Source: Mastigocoleus testarum BC008 (GTDB taxonomy: Bacteria > Cyanobacteriota > Cyanobacteriia > Cyanobacteriales > Nostocaceae). Taken from it: a DNA stretch of 64,000 nt. Below are positions 46,835 to 56,381 of this stretch, piece after piece; within the stretch, counting starts at the first letter, position 1; every line of letters begins with the position of its first letter. The stretch spans positions 237,653-301,652 of the forward strand of contig NZ_LMTZ01000001.1 of the NCBI RefSeq assembly GCF_001456025.1, in the 5' to 3' direction. Position numbers and translations under genes: made by a program. The notes beneath the pieces are model-generated. The model saw only the letters and a program-made list of their open reading frames with translations. It was not told the origin of the DNA and searched no databases.

Positions 46835-49800
46835 TTATTTAATATATTGATGGCAAACTTTAAGTCTTTTCAATTCTTCAGGGTGGGTAACAAAATAATC
46901 TTGAAGCCAAATACAACCATCATTAATTAGTTGCTCTAAACTAACCACAGACCACAGACGAGCAGTACCATCACGGGAACCAGTAACGATTTGTTTACCG
47001 TCAGGACTAAATGCAATACTATGTATCTGGTCACCATGTCCTACCAATTCTTGTCGCATAAAATTACTGTCTTTATCCCACAAGCGAACGGTGCCATCAT
47101 AATAAGCTACTGCAAGTAACTGTCCGTTATTAGGAATGAAAGCAATATCTTTAATGCCATATTGGTAGATTTCTAATGCTTTGATAAATTTACCATTCTT
47201 ATCCCACAAACGGATATTACCATCGCGGGAAGCTGCAGCGATGTAGTTTCCATCAGGACTAAACGCTAGACTTACTACCCAGTCTTTGTATCCTTCTAAT
47301 ACTTTGATAAATTCACCATCTTTATTCCACAAATGAGCAGTTTTATCGCGAGAACTAGTTATAAATTGTTTTCCATCAGGACTAAATGCAACACTTTCTA
47401 CCCAGTCTGTATGTTTTTTTATTTGTTTGAGGAGATTACCGTTGTTATCCCATAAATGAATATTATTATCCCTAGAACCAGTTACAATTCTTTTTCCATC
47501 AGGACTAAATGCAATACTCAAAACTTGGTTATCATGACCATTTAAGACTTTAACCAATTTCCCTTCTAAGTCCCATAAACGAATCTTACTATCGCTTGAA
47601 CCGGTAGCAATTTGATTTCCATCAGGACTAAAAGCAATGGTGTAAACTGATGGCGTTTTTTTTGTCATTGGCGATTCTGGAATTTGCCATTCCCTAATCA
47701 ACTTCCTATTTTTATTCCATAAGTAGACTTTACCATTAGCTGATCCAGTAGCAATTATTTCTCCATTGGGACCACCAAAAGCAACAGTAAATATTTGACT
47801 GTCAATCTTTTGGAAAATATTTTTTGGCTTATTTTTAAATAATTCCCATATTCTTGCAGTCGTGTCATGTGATGCACTAATAATATGTTTGTTATCAGGT
47901 GTAAAGACAACACCATATACCCATTTTGTATGTCCTCTTAATACTTCTTTACTCGTATATAATTCCTGATCATCATCTTTCTTCCATAAGCGAACGGTAT
48001 TGTCACTGGAAGCTGTAGCAATGTACTGACCATTGCGACTAAAGGAAACACCATTAACTATACTAGTATGTCCTTCCAATTCTTGAATAAAATCCTTTTG
48101 TAATTTCCGGTTTGGATCCCACTTCCATAGACGAACAGTTTTATCCCCAGATGCAGTTGCAATTAACTGACTATTTTTACTAAAATCAACACTTTTAACT
48201 TCATCTTTATGACCAATTAATTCTTGGATAAGTTTACCTTGCTCATCTAATAATTGAACATTACCTTTTTTTGAAGTTGTGACAATTACTAATCGATTAA
48301 GGGGAAATACAACGTCAATTACCTTTATTTGTTCATCTTTTTTCTGTAGAAGTGAAAGTGACGATTTTTTTTTATAATTCTGTGAATTCCAGGAGGTAAT
48401 TTTATAGGTTGATTCATAGTCGTATTTATTCTCATATGAGACAGTAACAATGCGTTTACCATCAGGACTAAAAATAGCTCTGCTTACTTTATAATTTTGC
48501 TCATGTTTGAGTGTCCCAATTTCACTACCAAATAAGTCCCATATTTTAGCCGTTGTATCAGTAGAAGCAGTAATAATGTATTTGTTATCAGGACTAAAAT
48601 TGGCTCTAAACACTACACCTTCTTTTTCTTTATGTTTAAGTAGAGCTAATTTTTTACCATTTCTATCCCATAACTGAGCAGTTGTGTCTGTAGAAGCAGT
48701 AACAATATATTTGCCATTAGGACTAATGCTGACGCTGTTTACTTCCCCTGTATTCTCTTGATGTTTTAATTGATTGCGTTCCTGAATATTATCTAATATA
48801 TGTTGTAAAGCTGAAATAGGACTACTAACTGGATAACTCTCAAAGGAATGAATATCTTTGGTTAGTTTTTGTAATTTGTCCCCAGCTTGTATAGCAGATT
48901 TCAAAGCTTCTATTTGCCGATAAGCGAATAAATGTGACGCAAGATTTCCTAATGATTGTATAGTGTTGAACTCAAGGATTGCTTTTCTATTTTGTTCTGC
49001 TGAGTTGACAAATAAAGCAGAAATCATTATGGAAAAAGATAAAAATAGAACTCCAATTTTACTCCGTCGATTAGCTTTTTTATTTGCTTGTAGCAAAACT
49101 TCTTGAGCTTTTTTTCCTGCTTCTTTTACTTCTTTGTTTTCGTATGCTTGGCTTGCTGCTAAAAACTTATAGTCAATGATGCTAAGATTTTTATTTCTTG
49201 ACCAATTTAAAGCAACCTGCAACGCTTGTCCTCTTAATAAGCGGGATTCATCTTTGTAACCCGATGCTAACCATCTATTAAAAGATTCTGAATAAGGTCT
49301 GAGATTTGCTAATTGCTTATCAACCCAACTCAAATTAAAAATATGTTTATAAATACGATTATAAATTTTCAAACTACCATTACATTTAATAACTAACCCC
49401 GATAAACATAATTCAAATTGTTCGGGACTATTATTTCTTGCAACTTCTCCATTTTGTAAAATTCTTTGATAAATTCCTAGCAATATACTAGAAGAGCTTT
49501 CATCTTTCAAAATCCTGTCTCTAATAGTTCTTAAATGTTCTGGTTCGTCTTGATACTCCCAATTATCAATAATCAAATTATTGATAATTTCACTCACTCT
49601 ATGTTCCTCTAAAATTCCACTATTATCAGAAATATTATTGACAATCAAATTACATAATTTTTGTGTCAAAAATGGCTGACCATTTGTCCAGTACCATATT
49701 TGTTTTAATACTGCTTTTGGATTCTCTACTTTTCCTAACAATCCTTTAATTAAAGATGAAGAAGTAACTTCTTCTAAACTAAAAGGAGTCAATTCAATTG

Positions 49801-50398
49801 CTTGGCCAATATTAAATGGTGTACGTTTTCTATCCGCAATCAAATCTCTGGGTGTTGCAACTCCTAGCAAACAAAAAGTTAGACGATTATAAATCGGATT
49901 ATCTGCACGCAGGTTATAGCATCCACGGATAAAAGCGAAAAAGTCATCGCAGGGAAATTTTAAACTAAGAATACTATCAATTTCATCGATAAAAATTACA
50001 ATATTTTGATTTATTATTTGTAGCAATATCCCTTCAATAAACTTACTTAGTTGTCTAATGGGAGAAATATTTTTTTGTTCATCTAACCAAGTATCTAAAT
50101 CAAAATCTAAATTAACTTTTTCTATCAAAGTATCAATAAAATCAGCATACCATTGTTCTGGTGAAGAAAAATAAGTATCAAACATGGAAAGGTCTATGCT
50201 GACACAAATTATTTCATCTTTTTGTAGTCTACGCATTGTCTGTACGCGCAAACTTGATTTACCTGTCTGACGTGAATTCAAGACATAACAAAATTTTCCT
50301 GCTTTGAGACTTTTATAAAGGTTATCGTCTGCTGGTCTTTTAATATAAGTAGAAGAATCTTCTGGTAAAGTCCCCGAAAATCTATATTCGTAAGCCAT
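46835..50398 (-). CDS. AAA-like ATPase fused to 14 WD40 repeats
   Basis: The 1187-residue protein starts with an AAA_35-type ATPase (about 1-360): Walker A NSRQTGKSSL (K47) and Walker B IVIFIDEID (D138). A helical region and a membrane-like segment (about 449-466, IGVLFLSFSIMISALFV) follow. The C-terminal half (about 550-1150) has 14 WD40 repeats, enough for two seven-bladed propellers, then a short cap (LEQLINDGCIWLQDYF). The layout is sensor plus switch, as in STAND proteins, but no effector domain is fused. The gene starts 47 bases after the HTH-AAA gene, so they form an operon and probably a complex in which both ATPases are of the same family. Confidence 0.87.
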   Translation of the reverse strand: MAYEYRFSGTLPEDSSTYIKRPADDNLYKSLKAGKFCYVLNSRQTGKSSLRVQTMRRLQKDEIICVSIDLSMFDTYFSSPEQWYADFIDTLIEKVNLDFDLDTWLDEQKNISPIRQLSKFIEGILLQIINQNIVIFIDEIDSILSLKFPCDDFFAFIRGCYNLRADNPIYNRLTFCLLGVATPRDLIADRKRTPFNIGQAIELTPFSLEEVTSSSLIKGLLGKVENPKAVLKQIWYWTNGQPFLTQKLCNLIVNNISDNSGILEEHRVSEIINNLIIDNWEYQDEPEHLRTIRDRILKDESSSSILLGIYQRILQNGEVARNNSPEQFELCLSGLVIKCNGSLKIYNRIYKHIFNLSWVDKQLANLRPYSESFNRWLASGYKDESRLLRGQALQVALNWSRNKNLSIIDYKFLAASQAYENKEVKEAGKKAQEVLLQANKKANRRSKIGVLFLSFSIMISALFVNSAEQNRKAILEFNTIQSLGNLASHLFAYRQIEALKSAIQAGDKLQKLTKDIHSFESYPVSSPISALQHILDNIQERNQLKHQENTGEVNSVSISPNGKYIVTASTDTTAQLWDRNGKKLALLKHKEKEGVVFRANFSPDNKYIITASTDTTAKIWDLFGSEIGTLKHEQNYKVSRAIFSPDGKRIVTVSYENKYDYESTYKITSWNSQNYKKKSSLSLLQKKDEQIKVIDVVFPLNRLVIVTTSKKGNVQLLDEQGKLIQELIGHKDEVKSVDFSKNSQLIATASGDKTVRLWKWDPNRKLQKDFIQELEGHTSIVNGVSFSRNGQYIATASSDNTVRLWKKDDDQELYTSKEVLRGHTKWVYGVVFTPDNKHIISASHDTTARIWELFKNKPKNIFQKIDSQIFTVAFGGPNGEIIATGSANGKVYLWNKNRKLIREWQIPESPMTKKTPSVYTIAFSPDGNQIATGSSDSKIRLWDLEGKLVKVLNGHDNQVLSIAFSPDGKRIVTGSRDNNIHLWDNNGNLLKQIKKHTDWVESVAFSPDGKQFITSSRDKTAHLWNKDGEFIKVLEGYKDWVVSLAFSPDGNYIAAASRDGNIRLWDKNGKFIKALEIYQYGIKDIAFIPNNGQLLAVAYYDGTVRLWDKDSNFMRQELVGHGDQIHSIAFSPDGKQIVTGSRDGTARLWSVVSLEQLINDGCIWLQDYFVTHPEELKRLKVCHQYIK

Positions 50399-50444
50399 AC
50401 CTAAAATTTTTTGATTGTAGTGTTGATAAATAAACTTAAATCTT

Positions 50445-51737
50445 TTAAGACAAAGTTAAACGACTGCTGAAATATTGACGATATAAATTACAGCGTGGTG
50501 TGACATAATTCCCTTGTAGTTTTACTAACCCCATTTTGTGTAACTTAAACGCTAGTTCCGGAGCTATATCTACAGGTTTTGATGAATTTACGCTCATTAA
50601 TAATGCATTTGCAAGTTGGGGATATTTTCTTAAAGTTTGGAAATGTTTTCCTAAATGATTTTGAAATATTCCCCCGTCTGTAGGAGCCATTGTTAATAGT
50701 TTTTCAAGGGTCAAATTTTGATTTTTAACAGAATCAAAAGCTCTGCATATTAACGCTGGATGTCCTCCCAACATTGCTGTCAAATCTTCAACAACAGATA
50801 CATCCCAATGCAACTCGTATTGCTTTGCTAAATAACGTACTTGTTCTGGGGTAAATTCCAATAACTCAAAAGGTAAACCCACACCAGCTAAGGGAGAAGA
50901 GTTAATATCCATCCCACCATATACTTCCGTAGAATGTACAAGTACCAACCGCATTTTTTTCCAAAGTTCACCAATATGGTCACTTTGCTTACTTTGGTCG
51001 TTCCAAGCTCTTAATAAACGACAAAAATCAGTAAATATTGCTGGTTGCTCAAATACCACATCCAAATTATCTAATCCCAGCACTAGGGGATTTTGAATTT
51101 CTGTCAGTATATATTTCTGAAAGTAACGAGTACAGTTTCTGTTAATTCCATACCTAGGTTTCCAATACTCGTCTAAATGGTCTTCTAGGTCAAATATGTC
51201 GGTTAAATTAACGCAAAACCATTGTAAAAAATCTTGATAATCACTCAATATTTGACTATCTGCTTGCTGGAAATCTAATTTTCTTGCTTGATAACCTTCC
51301 TCTCTAGCAGTATCAAGAATTCTTTCTAGCAATAGGGTTTTACCCATCTGCTCAGGTGCTTTGATACGTATTAAAGCTCCAGGTTTTTTTATCTCTTCAT
51401 AACATTGGGATTCGTAAGGTTCTCGAATCACGTAAAAAGGAGAAGATTCAGTATTCTCAATTTCTAATTCAGTAACTTCTTCCCAATCTAATCCTAGTAC
51501 CTGACAAAAAGCTTTGAAAGCGTCTAACTTTATATATTCTTTTCCTTGCAAAAACCGTTTAAAAGTAGCACGAGACACTCCATCAGCATAAGGACCGAAC
51601 TCTTCCCATTTAATCTCTGGTTGTAATAATTTACTTGCTGCAACAAGCCACTGGGGATTTTCAATTGTCCATCCTTTTTTCTCTCTAGCCTTCTTAATTT
51701 TTGCTAATCCTTTCGGAGAAGCTTTCAGAGTAAGCAC
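50445..51737 (-). CDS. HTH-like N-terminal domain plus AAA-like ATPase
   Basis: The 430-residue protein starts at GTG with AGGGAA about seven bases before it. Residues 1-95 form a helical, HTH-like domain (KASPKGLAKIKKAREKKGW, then ATFKRFLQG..I..DAFKAFCQVLGLDWEEV), which recurs in the NTPase encoded at 60795. It is followed by an AAA_35-type ATPase with Walker A APEQMGKTLL (K133) and a Walker B-like LVLGLDNLD (about 217-225). The N-terminal domain resembles that of vWA-MoxR-associated conflict proteins (recalled, unverified). It heads an operon with the AAA-WD40 gene and is transcribed away from a group of peptidoglycan hydrolase genes. Confidence 0.8.
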   Translation of the reverse strand: MLTLKASPKGLAKIKKAREKKGWTIENPQWLVAASKLLQPEIKWEEFGPYADGVSRATFKRFLQGKEYIKLDAFKAFCQVLGLDWEEVTELEIENTESSPFYVIREPYESQCYEEIKKPGALIRIKAPEQMGKTLLLERILDTAREEGYQARKLDFQQADSQILSDYQDFLQWFCVNLTDIFDLEDHLDEYWKPRYGINRNCTRYFQKYILTEIQNPLVLGLDNLDVVFEQPAIFTDFCRLLRAWNDQSKQSDHIGELWKKMRLVLVHSTEVYGGMDINSSPLAGVGLPFELLEFTPEQVRYLAKQYELHWDVSVVEDLTAMLGGHPALICRAFDSVKNQNLTLEKLLTMAPTDGGIFQNHLGKHFQTLRKYPQLANALLMSVNSSKPVDIAPELAFKLHKMGLVKLQGNYVTPRCNLYRQYFSSRLTLS

Positions 51738-51802
51738 TGTGTACTTCCCTACTTTAAATAACTTGTTTACCTAAAAAGTATAACCCGAAAAACAATTATT
51801 TT

Positions 51803-51840
51803 TTATACCAATTTTTCTCAGTATTAGCCCAGTATTAGCT
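51803..51840 (-). promoter_or_regulatory. Upstream motif TTGGTATAA and an 11-bp direct repeat
   Basis: TTGGTATAA (complement of 51803-51811) lies 66 bases upstream of the HTH-AAA start; just beyond it CAGTATTAGCC is directly repeated (51820-51840, the last base differing). The same TTGGTATAA occurs twice upstream of the related gene at 60795. It may be a promoter -10 region or an operator for the shared HTH domain. Confidence 0.3.
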
Positions 51841-52034
51841 CATTATTATTTATCAAACTGTTTCTAGTGATTTAAAAACTGAGATAGAACTGTATCTGGT
51901 TGATTCATGAAATATAAATCATCATAAAAATGTCAGCAAGTTAAACAAACATGATTTTCTTTTATAACTCATGTTTTATCCAATTACTTGATGACGCAAA
52001 TATATTTTCTTATTAATATGAACGGAGTATCACC

Positions 52035-52181
52035 ATGAAAATATCTCGTAAACTTCGTAGAGAATTGATGTTAATTGCCTTCGATTTAGTTGATGGTCAA
52101 GTAGATGATTTAGAAGCAATGTGCGAAGTTCTAGAATCTATCGCAGCAGCGGGAAGAAAGGAACTAGAAGCAAATACATAA
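52035..52181 (+). CDS. Small 48-residue protein
   Basis: An open frame of 48 codons encodes MKISRKLRRELMLIAFDLVD and ends AAAGRKELEANT: a basic start followed by one amphipathic, acidic helix. GGAG at 52024-52027, seven bases before the ATG, is a good ribosome binding site and makes it credible despite its size. It has no membrane segment and no motif I recognise. It lies between the divergent HTH-AAA operon and the peptidoglycan-binding gene, on the strand of the latter. Confidence 0.6.
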   Translation: MKISRKLRRELMLIAFDLVDGQVDDLEAMCEVLESIAAAGRKELEANT

Positions 52182-52224
52182 TTATCAAATTAAATTTCCC
52201 TGTTGAAATTCCAAAATTTAAATC

Positions 52225-52399
52225 AGGACTTACGCAACGTTAGCACAGCGTGTCCGTAGGACATAGATTTGTCATTGCGACCGAAACACAGTGTAGGAAA
52301 GCAATCTCAGAGTTTTTGCGATTACGTCGCTATCGCTTTTCCTAAAGGAAACGCTGCGCTAACGTAATGACGCAATTACGTTAATTTTGCGTAAGTCCT
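52225..52399. mobile_element. MITE-like inverted-repeat element, 175 bp
   Basis: The ends AGGACTTACGCA (52225) and TGCGTAAGTCCT (ending 52399) are perfect inverted repeats and match those of the element at 31623-31745. The interior contains dispersed-repeat sequence (GCGTGTCCGTAGGAC, TTGTCATTGCGACCG, AACGCTGCGCTAACG) and no gene. It sits between the small gene and the peptidoglycan-binding gene and could affect their co-transcription. Confidence 0.7.
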
Positions 52400-52538
52400 A
52401 TAAATAATAACAACAGGGAAAAGTTAAAGCATGAAATGGTAATTATTTCTTTCCCTAAAAACAAATTTATCCCACTGATTATCAAACCTCAAAATTTGTT
52501 AACTTCATTAAACCAAAAAATAATTAAAGCAAAAAACA

Positions 52539-53432
52539 ATGAAACTACAAGAATTCTATAGTCAAAAACTAGAATACGGTCTGGAAACAGTAGCAGCCGA
52601 TAAAGAATTAGCCAAGCATATTCAAGAAATTCTGATTTGGCACAAACTTCTTGCACCTCCAGCAGATGGTAAATTTGGACCAATATCTGCATCAGCACTT
52701 CGAGAATTTCAAGAATTAATGAAGTGCAACGAATCGGGATTTTTGGGACCCGATACCGCTAAAAAACTAATTGAAACACACCCTGATGAGTTACCACAAA
52801 GAGAACTAAACCTGAATAAAGATTTGGCTAGTCGCATTATTAAGTATATGTTAGCAAAAGGCTATCACGTTGATAGAAAAACTGGTGAATACAACATTAT
52901 CTATGTTGAAGGAATGAATCCAGATGGAACGCTTAATTCTGATAGACCTAATAGCTTCAACGATTTACGACTAGTTATTCAAGTGGTCAGTAGAACTCCC
53001 AAAATTATCAGCATTTGGGAAGCAACAACCGAACCTGGCAAATACTATACCTATAATCCAATGAATTCCAAGGGTGCAGCCAGAATCAAATTTGGACAAT
53101 ACAAAGCATGGCGAGTGGGAACTCACGGTAATGCTGAACCCCATGAAGCACTCATTCAGGTGTCTGATATTACTGTTCACAGAGACTTTAATAAAGACAT
53201 GATTCGCACAGGTGACAAGCTACATACTGGTTCTTTTTACATCAATCAGCACTATGGATATGACTATCCCCGTAACAATATCAGCTATGCCAGTGCTGGC
53301 TGTTTAGTAGGGCGTACTCGCAAGGGTCATCGTGATTTCATGAGATTGATTAAACAAGACTGGCGCTATCAAAGCAATCGTAACTATAAGTTTATGACAA
53401 CCATTATTGCAGGAGATGATTTACTCAAATAA
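52539..53432 (+). CDS. Peptidoglycan-binding protein with an S-x-G-C catalytic-like domain
   Basis: The 297-residue protein has an N-terminal PG_binding_1 domain (about 10-85: LLAPPADGKFGPISASALREFQ). The C-terminal domain (about 95-295) contains ITVHRDF and ISYASAGCLVGRTRKGHRDF. The S-A-G-C with upstream His recalls the active site of L,D-transpeptidase-like or phage-type endopeptidase domains (usually S-H-G-C), but I cannot assign it firmly. There is no signal peptide, as in phage endolysins, so export or cytosolic release would need another route. The next gene is also a wall hydrolase. Confidence 0.7.
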   Translation: MKLQEFYSQKLEYGLETVAADKELAKHIQEILIWHKLLAPPADGKFGPISASALREFQELMKCNESGFLGPDTAKKLIETHPDELPQRELNLNKDLASRIIKYMLAKGYHVDRKTGEYNIIYVEGMNPDGTLNSDRPNSFNDLRLVIQVVSRTPKIISIWEATTEPGKYYTYNPMNSKGAARIKFGQYKAWRVGTHGNAEPHEALIQVSDITVHRDFNKDMIRTGDKLHTGSFYINQHYGYDYPRNNISYASAGCLVGRTRKGHRDFMRLIKQDWRYQSNRNYKFMTTIIAGDDLLK

Positions 53433-53468
53433 TCTTTTGCTGTTCGTAGTTCATTTCTCCCAAAATTC

Positions 53469-53498
53469 TGTAGAGATGTTATACACAACATCTCTACA
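53469..53498. repeat. 12-bp-stem hairpin
   Basis: TGTAGAGATGTT (53469-53480) and AACATCTCTACA (53487-53498) are perfectly complementary around ATACAC. It belongs to the TAGAGA(C/T)GTT...AAC(G/A)TCTCTA repeat class also found inside the MITE at 41636. It lies 37 bases after the peptidoglycan-binding gene and may act as a weak terminator. Confidence 0.65.
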
Positions 53499-53596
53499 AC
53501 AGGAGCTTACTTTTACCCGGTAATTCTAGGTTATTGGAGTAATCGGAAGCCGGTTGATTTATTGATTAATTTTGTTACTTTATTGAGGAATATCAA

Positions 53597-54655
53597 ATGT
53601 TTAAATGGAATGATTTTGTAAAAGTTTTAGCCTCTACAAATATAGAGTTTGCACATCTCAAGGTAGCTCAATTGGCTCAAGCTATCTTGGAATCCGGTTG
53701 GGGTAAATCAGAATTATTCAAATTACACGCTAACCCATTCGGAATGAAGTATCGTCAGGAGATTCACATTGCTTTACCAGTTGAATATAAAGCTCATGAT
53801 GGAATAGATATTTATTGCAAGTTTGCAACATTAGAAGATGCAGTTAAAGGTTATTGGATTTTTATTGATAGACCAGTCTATTCGGGTTGGCGTAATAATA
53901 GTGCAACCCCTGAAGACTTCATTCGTTTCATTGCTTTTGCAGGTTATATCGATGGACCATTTGACGGAACAGAATTTTCAAGACTCAGAAAAGAAAAATA
54001 TATCAGTAAAGTTTTGAAGCTGATTCCACACGCTCAAAAACTTTTAGAAAATGCCGATTCTTCACTTATGGAAAAACCTATTTGGAAGAAAAAAGGTGTG
54101 ATACTCGAAGTAGGACATGGTAAGAATCCCAAAACATGGGAACCAGGAGCAGTTGGAGTTAATGGTGTATATGAATATGATTTGAATTGGATAGCTGCTA
54201 AAGCTGCTAAAAGTCTACTTGACGAAGCGGGAGTACCTTGTGTAATTACAGATTTTGGTGGAATTAACGGTAAGGGTCTTTACGATATAGGTAAAGTTGC
54301 TGCTGATTACGATGTTTTTTGTTCTATCCACCATAACAGCGCTGATGAAAATGCTCAGGGAGCAGAAGTTCTCGTACACCACATTAAAGGAGATATTGAA
54401 GATTTAGAGCTATCATCCCTGATGAGTGCGGAAATTGCGAAGGAACTCGGAATTCGCGATCGCATTGCTAATGGTAGAAATTCTCGCGAAAAATTAAGTG
54501 TCTTGAATGGTGCTGAGGATACAAATGTCAGAGTGTCAGTACTAGCAGAATTGTACTTTATCCACGTACCAGTTCCCAACACCAAAGATTGGAGTACTCG
54601 TGGAGGAGAAGCTATTGCTAGAGCGATTCTGAAATGGCTGCGTCAAACATTATAA
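53597..54655 (+). CDS. Bifunctional peptidoglycan hydrolase: glucosaminidase plus N-acetylmuramoyl-L-alanine amidase
   Basis: The 352-residue protein joins two wall-degrading domains. The N-terminal part (about 5-150) has AQLAQAILESGWGKSELFKL then HANPFGMKY, the GH73-like glucosaminidase signature with the catalytic Glu in ILESGWG. The C-terminal part (about 165-350) is an Amidase_3 zinc amidase: VILEVGHG, a mid-domain Glu, SIHHNSADE and a late Glu in VLAELYF. GAGGA seven bases before the ATG supports the start. As with its neighbour, there is no signal peptide. It should cut both glycan strand and peptide bond. Such paired lysins suggest phage or cell-lysis ancestry. Confidence 0.85.
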   Translation: MFKWNDFVKVLASTNIEFAHLKVAQLAQAILESGWGKSELFKLHANPFGMKYRQEIHIALPVEYKAHDGIDIYCKFATLEDAVKGYWIFIDRPVYSGWRNNSATPEDFIRFIAFAGYIDGPFDGTEFSRLRKEKYISKVLKLIPHAQKLLENADSSLMEKPIWKKKGVILEVGHGKNPKTWEPGAVGVNGVYEYDLNWIAAKAAKSLLDEAGVPCVITDFGGINGKGLYDIGKVAADYDVFCSIHHNSADENAQGAEVLVHHIKGDIEDLELSSLMSAEIAKELGIRDRIANGRNSREKLSVLNGAEDTNVRVSVLAELYFIHVPVPNTKDWSTRGGEAIARAILKWLRQTL

Positions 54656-54674
54656 TCAAACAAAGCTTGTATCC

Positions 54675-54730
54675 CTGGAGGTGAGATAAAGTGTCATTCT
54701 TAACTCAGGTCATTTTAATATCGCCTCCAG
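54675..54730. promoter_or_regulatory. Long-loop hairpin after the hydrolase gene
   Basis: CTGGAGGTGA (54675-54684) pairs with TCGCCTCCAG (54721-54730), one G-T pair, over a 36-base loop. It lies 20 bases after the stop of the bifunctional hydrolase and may be part of its transcript end. Confidence 0.4.
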
Positions 54731-54800
54731 ATAAATGATATGAGATACGTTAAAGTTGGAGTTATATATTTTTTTGTACAGACAAAAGCTTAGCTGGAAA

Positions 54801-54848
54801 GGCTTATATCCCACACCATAACTTTTAATTTAGTGTAGGATATAAGCC
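54801..54848. repeat. 16-bp inverted repeat
   Basis: GGCTTATATCCCACAC (54801-54816) and GTGTAGGATATAAGCC (54833-54848) are complementary except for one position, with a 16-base loop. No gene is inside. It may be a tiny MITE or a structured RNA element. The rest of the 54656-55124 gap holds GCG-rich fragments and TTACTCA heptamers (about 54950-55010). Confidence 0.6.
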
Positions 54849-55124
54849 GAATAAAAATGCTTCAAATATTTTGCTAGCAATCTTAAATATAACTTAACTG
54901 CAGAGTTTACAAAATCTCGCTCGCTCTCATTTTACCTGTTACCTTACTCATTACTGTGCGCTTGCGCGCCCCGCTTGCGCTAACATTACTCATTACTTAT
55001 TACCCATCACTAATAATCCCCAATAATCACAAAATCTTTCAATGTATCGCCTTTGGTTGAGATTTTGAGTACTATTGCTCCATGGTGAAAAACATTACAC
55101 CCTTGCCTAGCAGCATAATATCAA

Positions 55125-56186
55125 ATGATCGACCGTCGAAATTTTATAGTTGGTTCAGTTGCCGCTACCACTACTTGTATTTTATCTTCTTACTTACAGT
55201 CGGCGGATGCAGTAGGTTCGCCTACCTTAAGTTCGCCTTTAAAACCTAAACGTTTAAAACCTGGCTCCGTTGTAGGAATTGTTAGTCCTGCTAGTGCAAT
55301 ATTTCTCAAAGAAGATTTAGATATTGTTCGAGACGTAGTTAAAGCTTTAGGTCTTGTCCCCCGTATAGCACCCCATGTCATGAAAAGATATGGTTACCTT
55401 GCAGGAACAGATCGACAGCGCGCATCTGATATCAATGAATTTTTTCGCGATCGCACAATAGCTGCAATTTTACCAATACGTGGGGGGTGGGGCTGTAGTC
55501 GGCTTTTACCTTATTTAGATTATGAATTGATTCGCAAAAATCCGAAGATTTTGCTTGGTTTTAGCGATTTAACGGCTTTAATTCTGGCAATCAATGCAAA
55601 AACTAACCTGGTAACTTTTCATGGTCCCAATGGCTTAACTTCTTGGAATTCGACCCAAACAGAATATTTTCGTCGGCTTCTATTTAAAGGTGAAGATTTA
55701 ACTTTTGCAAATTTGAAATCTGCTGCTGATTCCGACCGTTTAATGCAAGTAAAGTACCGCATACAAACAATTACTCCAGGTAAAGCCAAAGGAAAGCTCT
55801 TTGGTGGAAATCTTTCCGTACTTTCTGCTTTAGTTGGTTCGCCTTATCTACCGGATTTTAAAGGTGCAATTTTATTTTTAGAAGACGTCCAAGAAAATAT
55901 TTATCGCATAGATCGAATGATGACTCATTTAAAATTAGCAGGTGTTTTCGACCAACTTGCAGGTTTTATTTTCGGACAATGTAGTAGTTGTAACCCTGGT
56001 GACGGCTACGGTTCTTTAACTTTAGAAGAAGTCATCCAAGACCACATTAAACCATTGAAAATTCCAGCTTGGTTTGGCGCAACTATCGGTCATATTGAAA
56101 CTATACTTACATTACCCATAGGTTTGGAAGTAGAAATTGATGCCAATACTGGAACTATTGGAATGTTACAACCTGCGGTGATTTGA
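55125..56186 (+). CDS. LD-carboxypeptidase (peptidase S66 family) with Tat-like signal
   Basis: The 353-residue protein begins with DRRNFIVGSVAATTTCILSS, a twin-arginine-like signal (R-R-N-F) followed by a hydrophobic stretch, so export is likely. The S66 catalytic triad is present: Ser in GFSDLTAL, Glu in FLEDVQE, His in GHIETILTLPIG. S66 enzymes remove the terminal D-alanine from tetrapeptides released in wall recycling, or act on related peptides such as microcin C. Its place after three wall-related genes fits peptidoglycan turnover. Tandem repeats begin right after its stop. Confidence 0.88.
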   Translation: MIDRRNFIVGSVAATTTCILSSYLQSADAVGSPTLSSPLKPKRLKPGSVVGIVSPASAIFLKEDLDIVRDVVKALGLVPRIAPHVMKRYGYLAGTDRQRASDINEFFRDRTIAAILPIRGGWGCSRLLPYLDYELIRKNPKILLGFSDLTALILAINAKTNLVTFHGPNGLTSWNSTQTEYFRRLLFKGEDLTFANLKSAADSDRLMQVKYRIQTITPGKAKGKLFGGNLSVLSALVGSPYLPDFKGAILFLEDVQENIYRIDRMMTHLKLAGVFDQLAGFIFGQCSSCNPGDGYGSLTLEEVIQDHIKPLKIPAWFGATIGHIETILTLPIGLEVEIDANTGTIGMLQPAVI

Positions 56187-56372
<186 letters not shown>

Positions 56373-56381
56373 CAAAAAACA

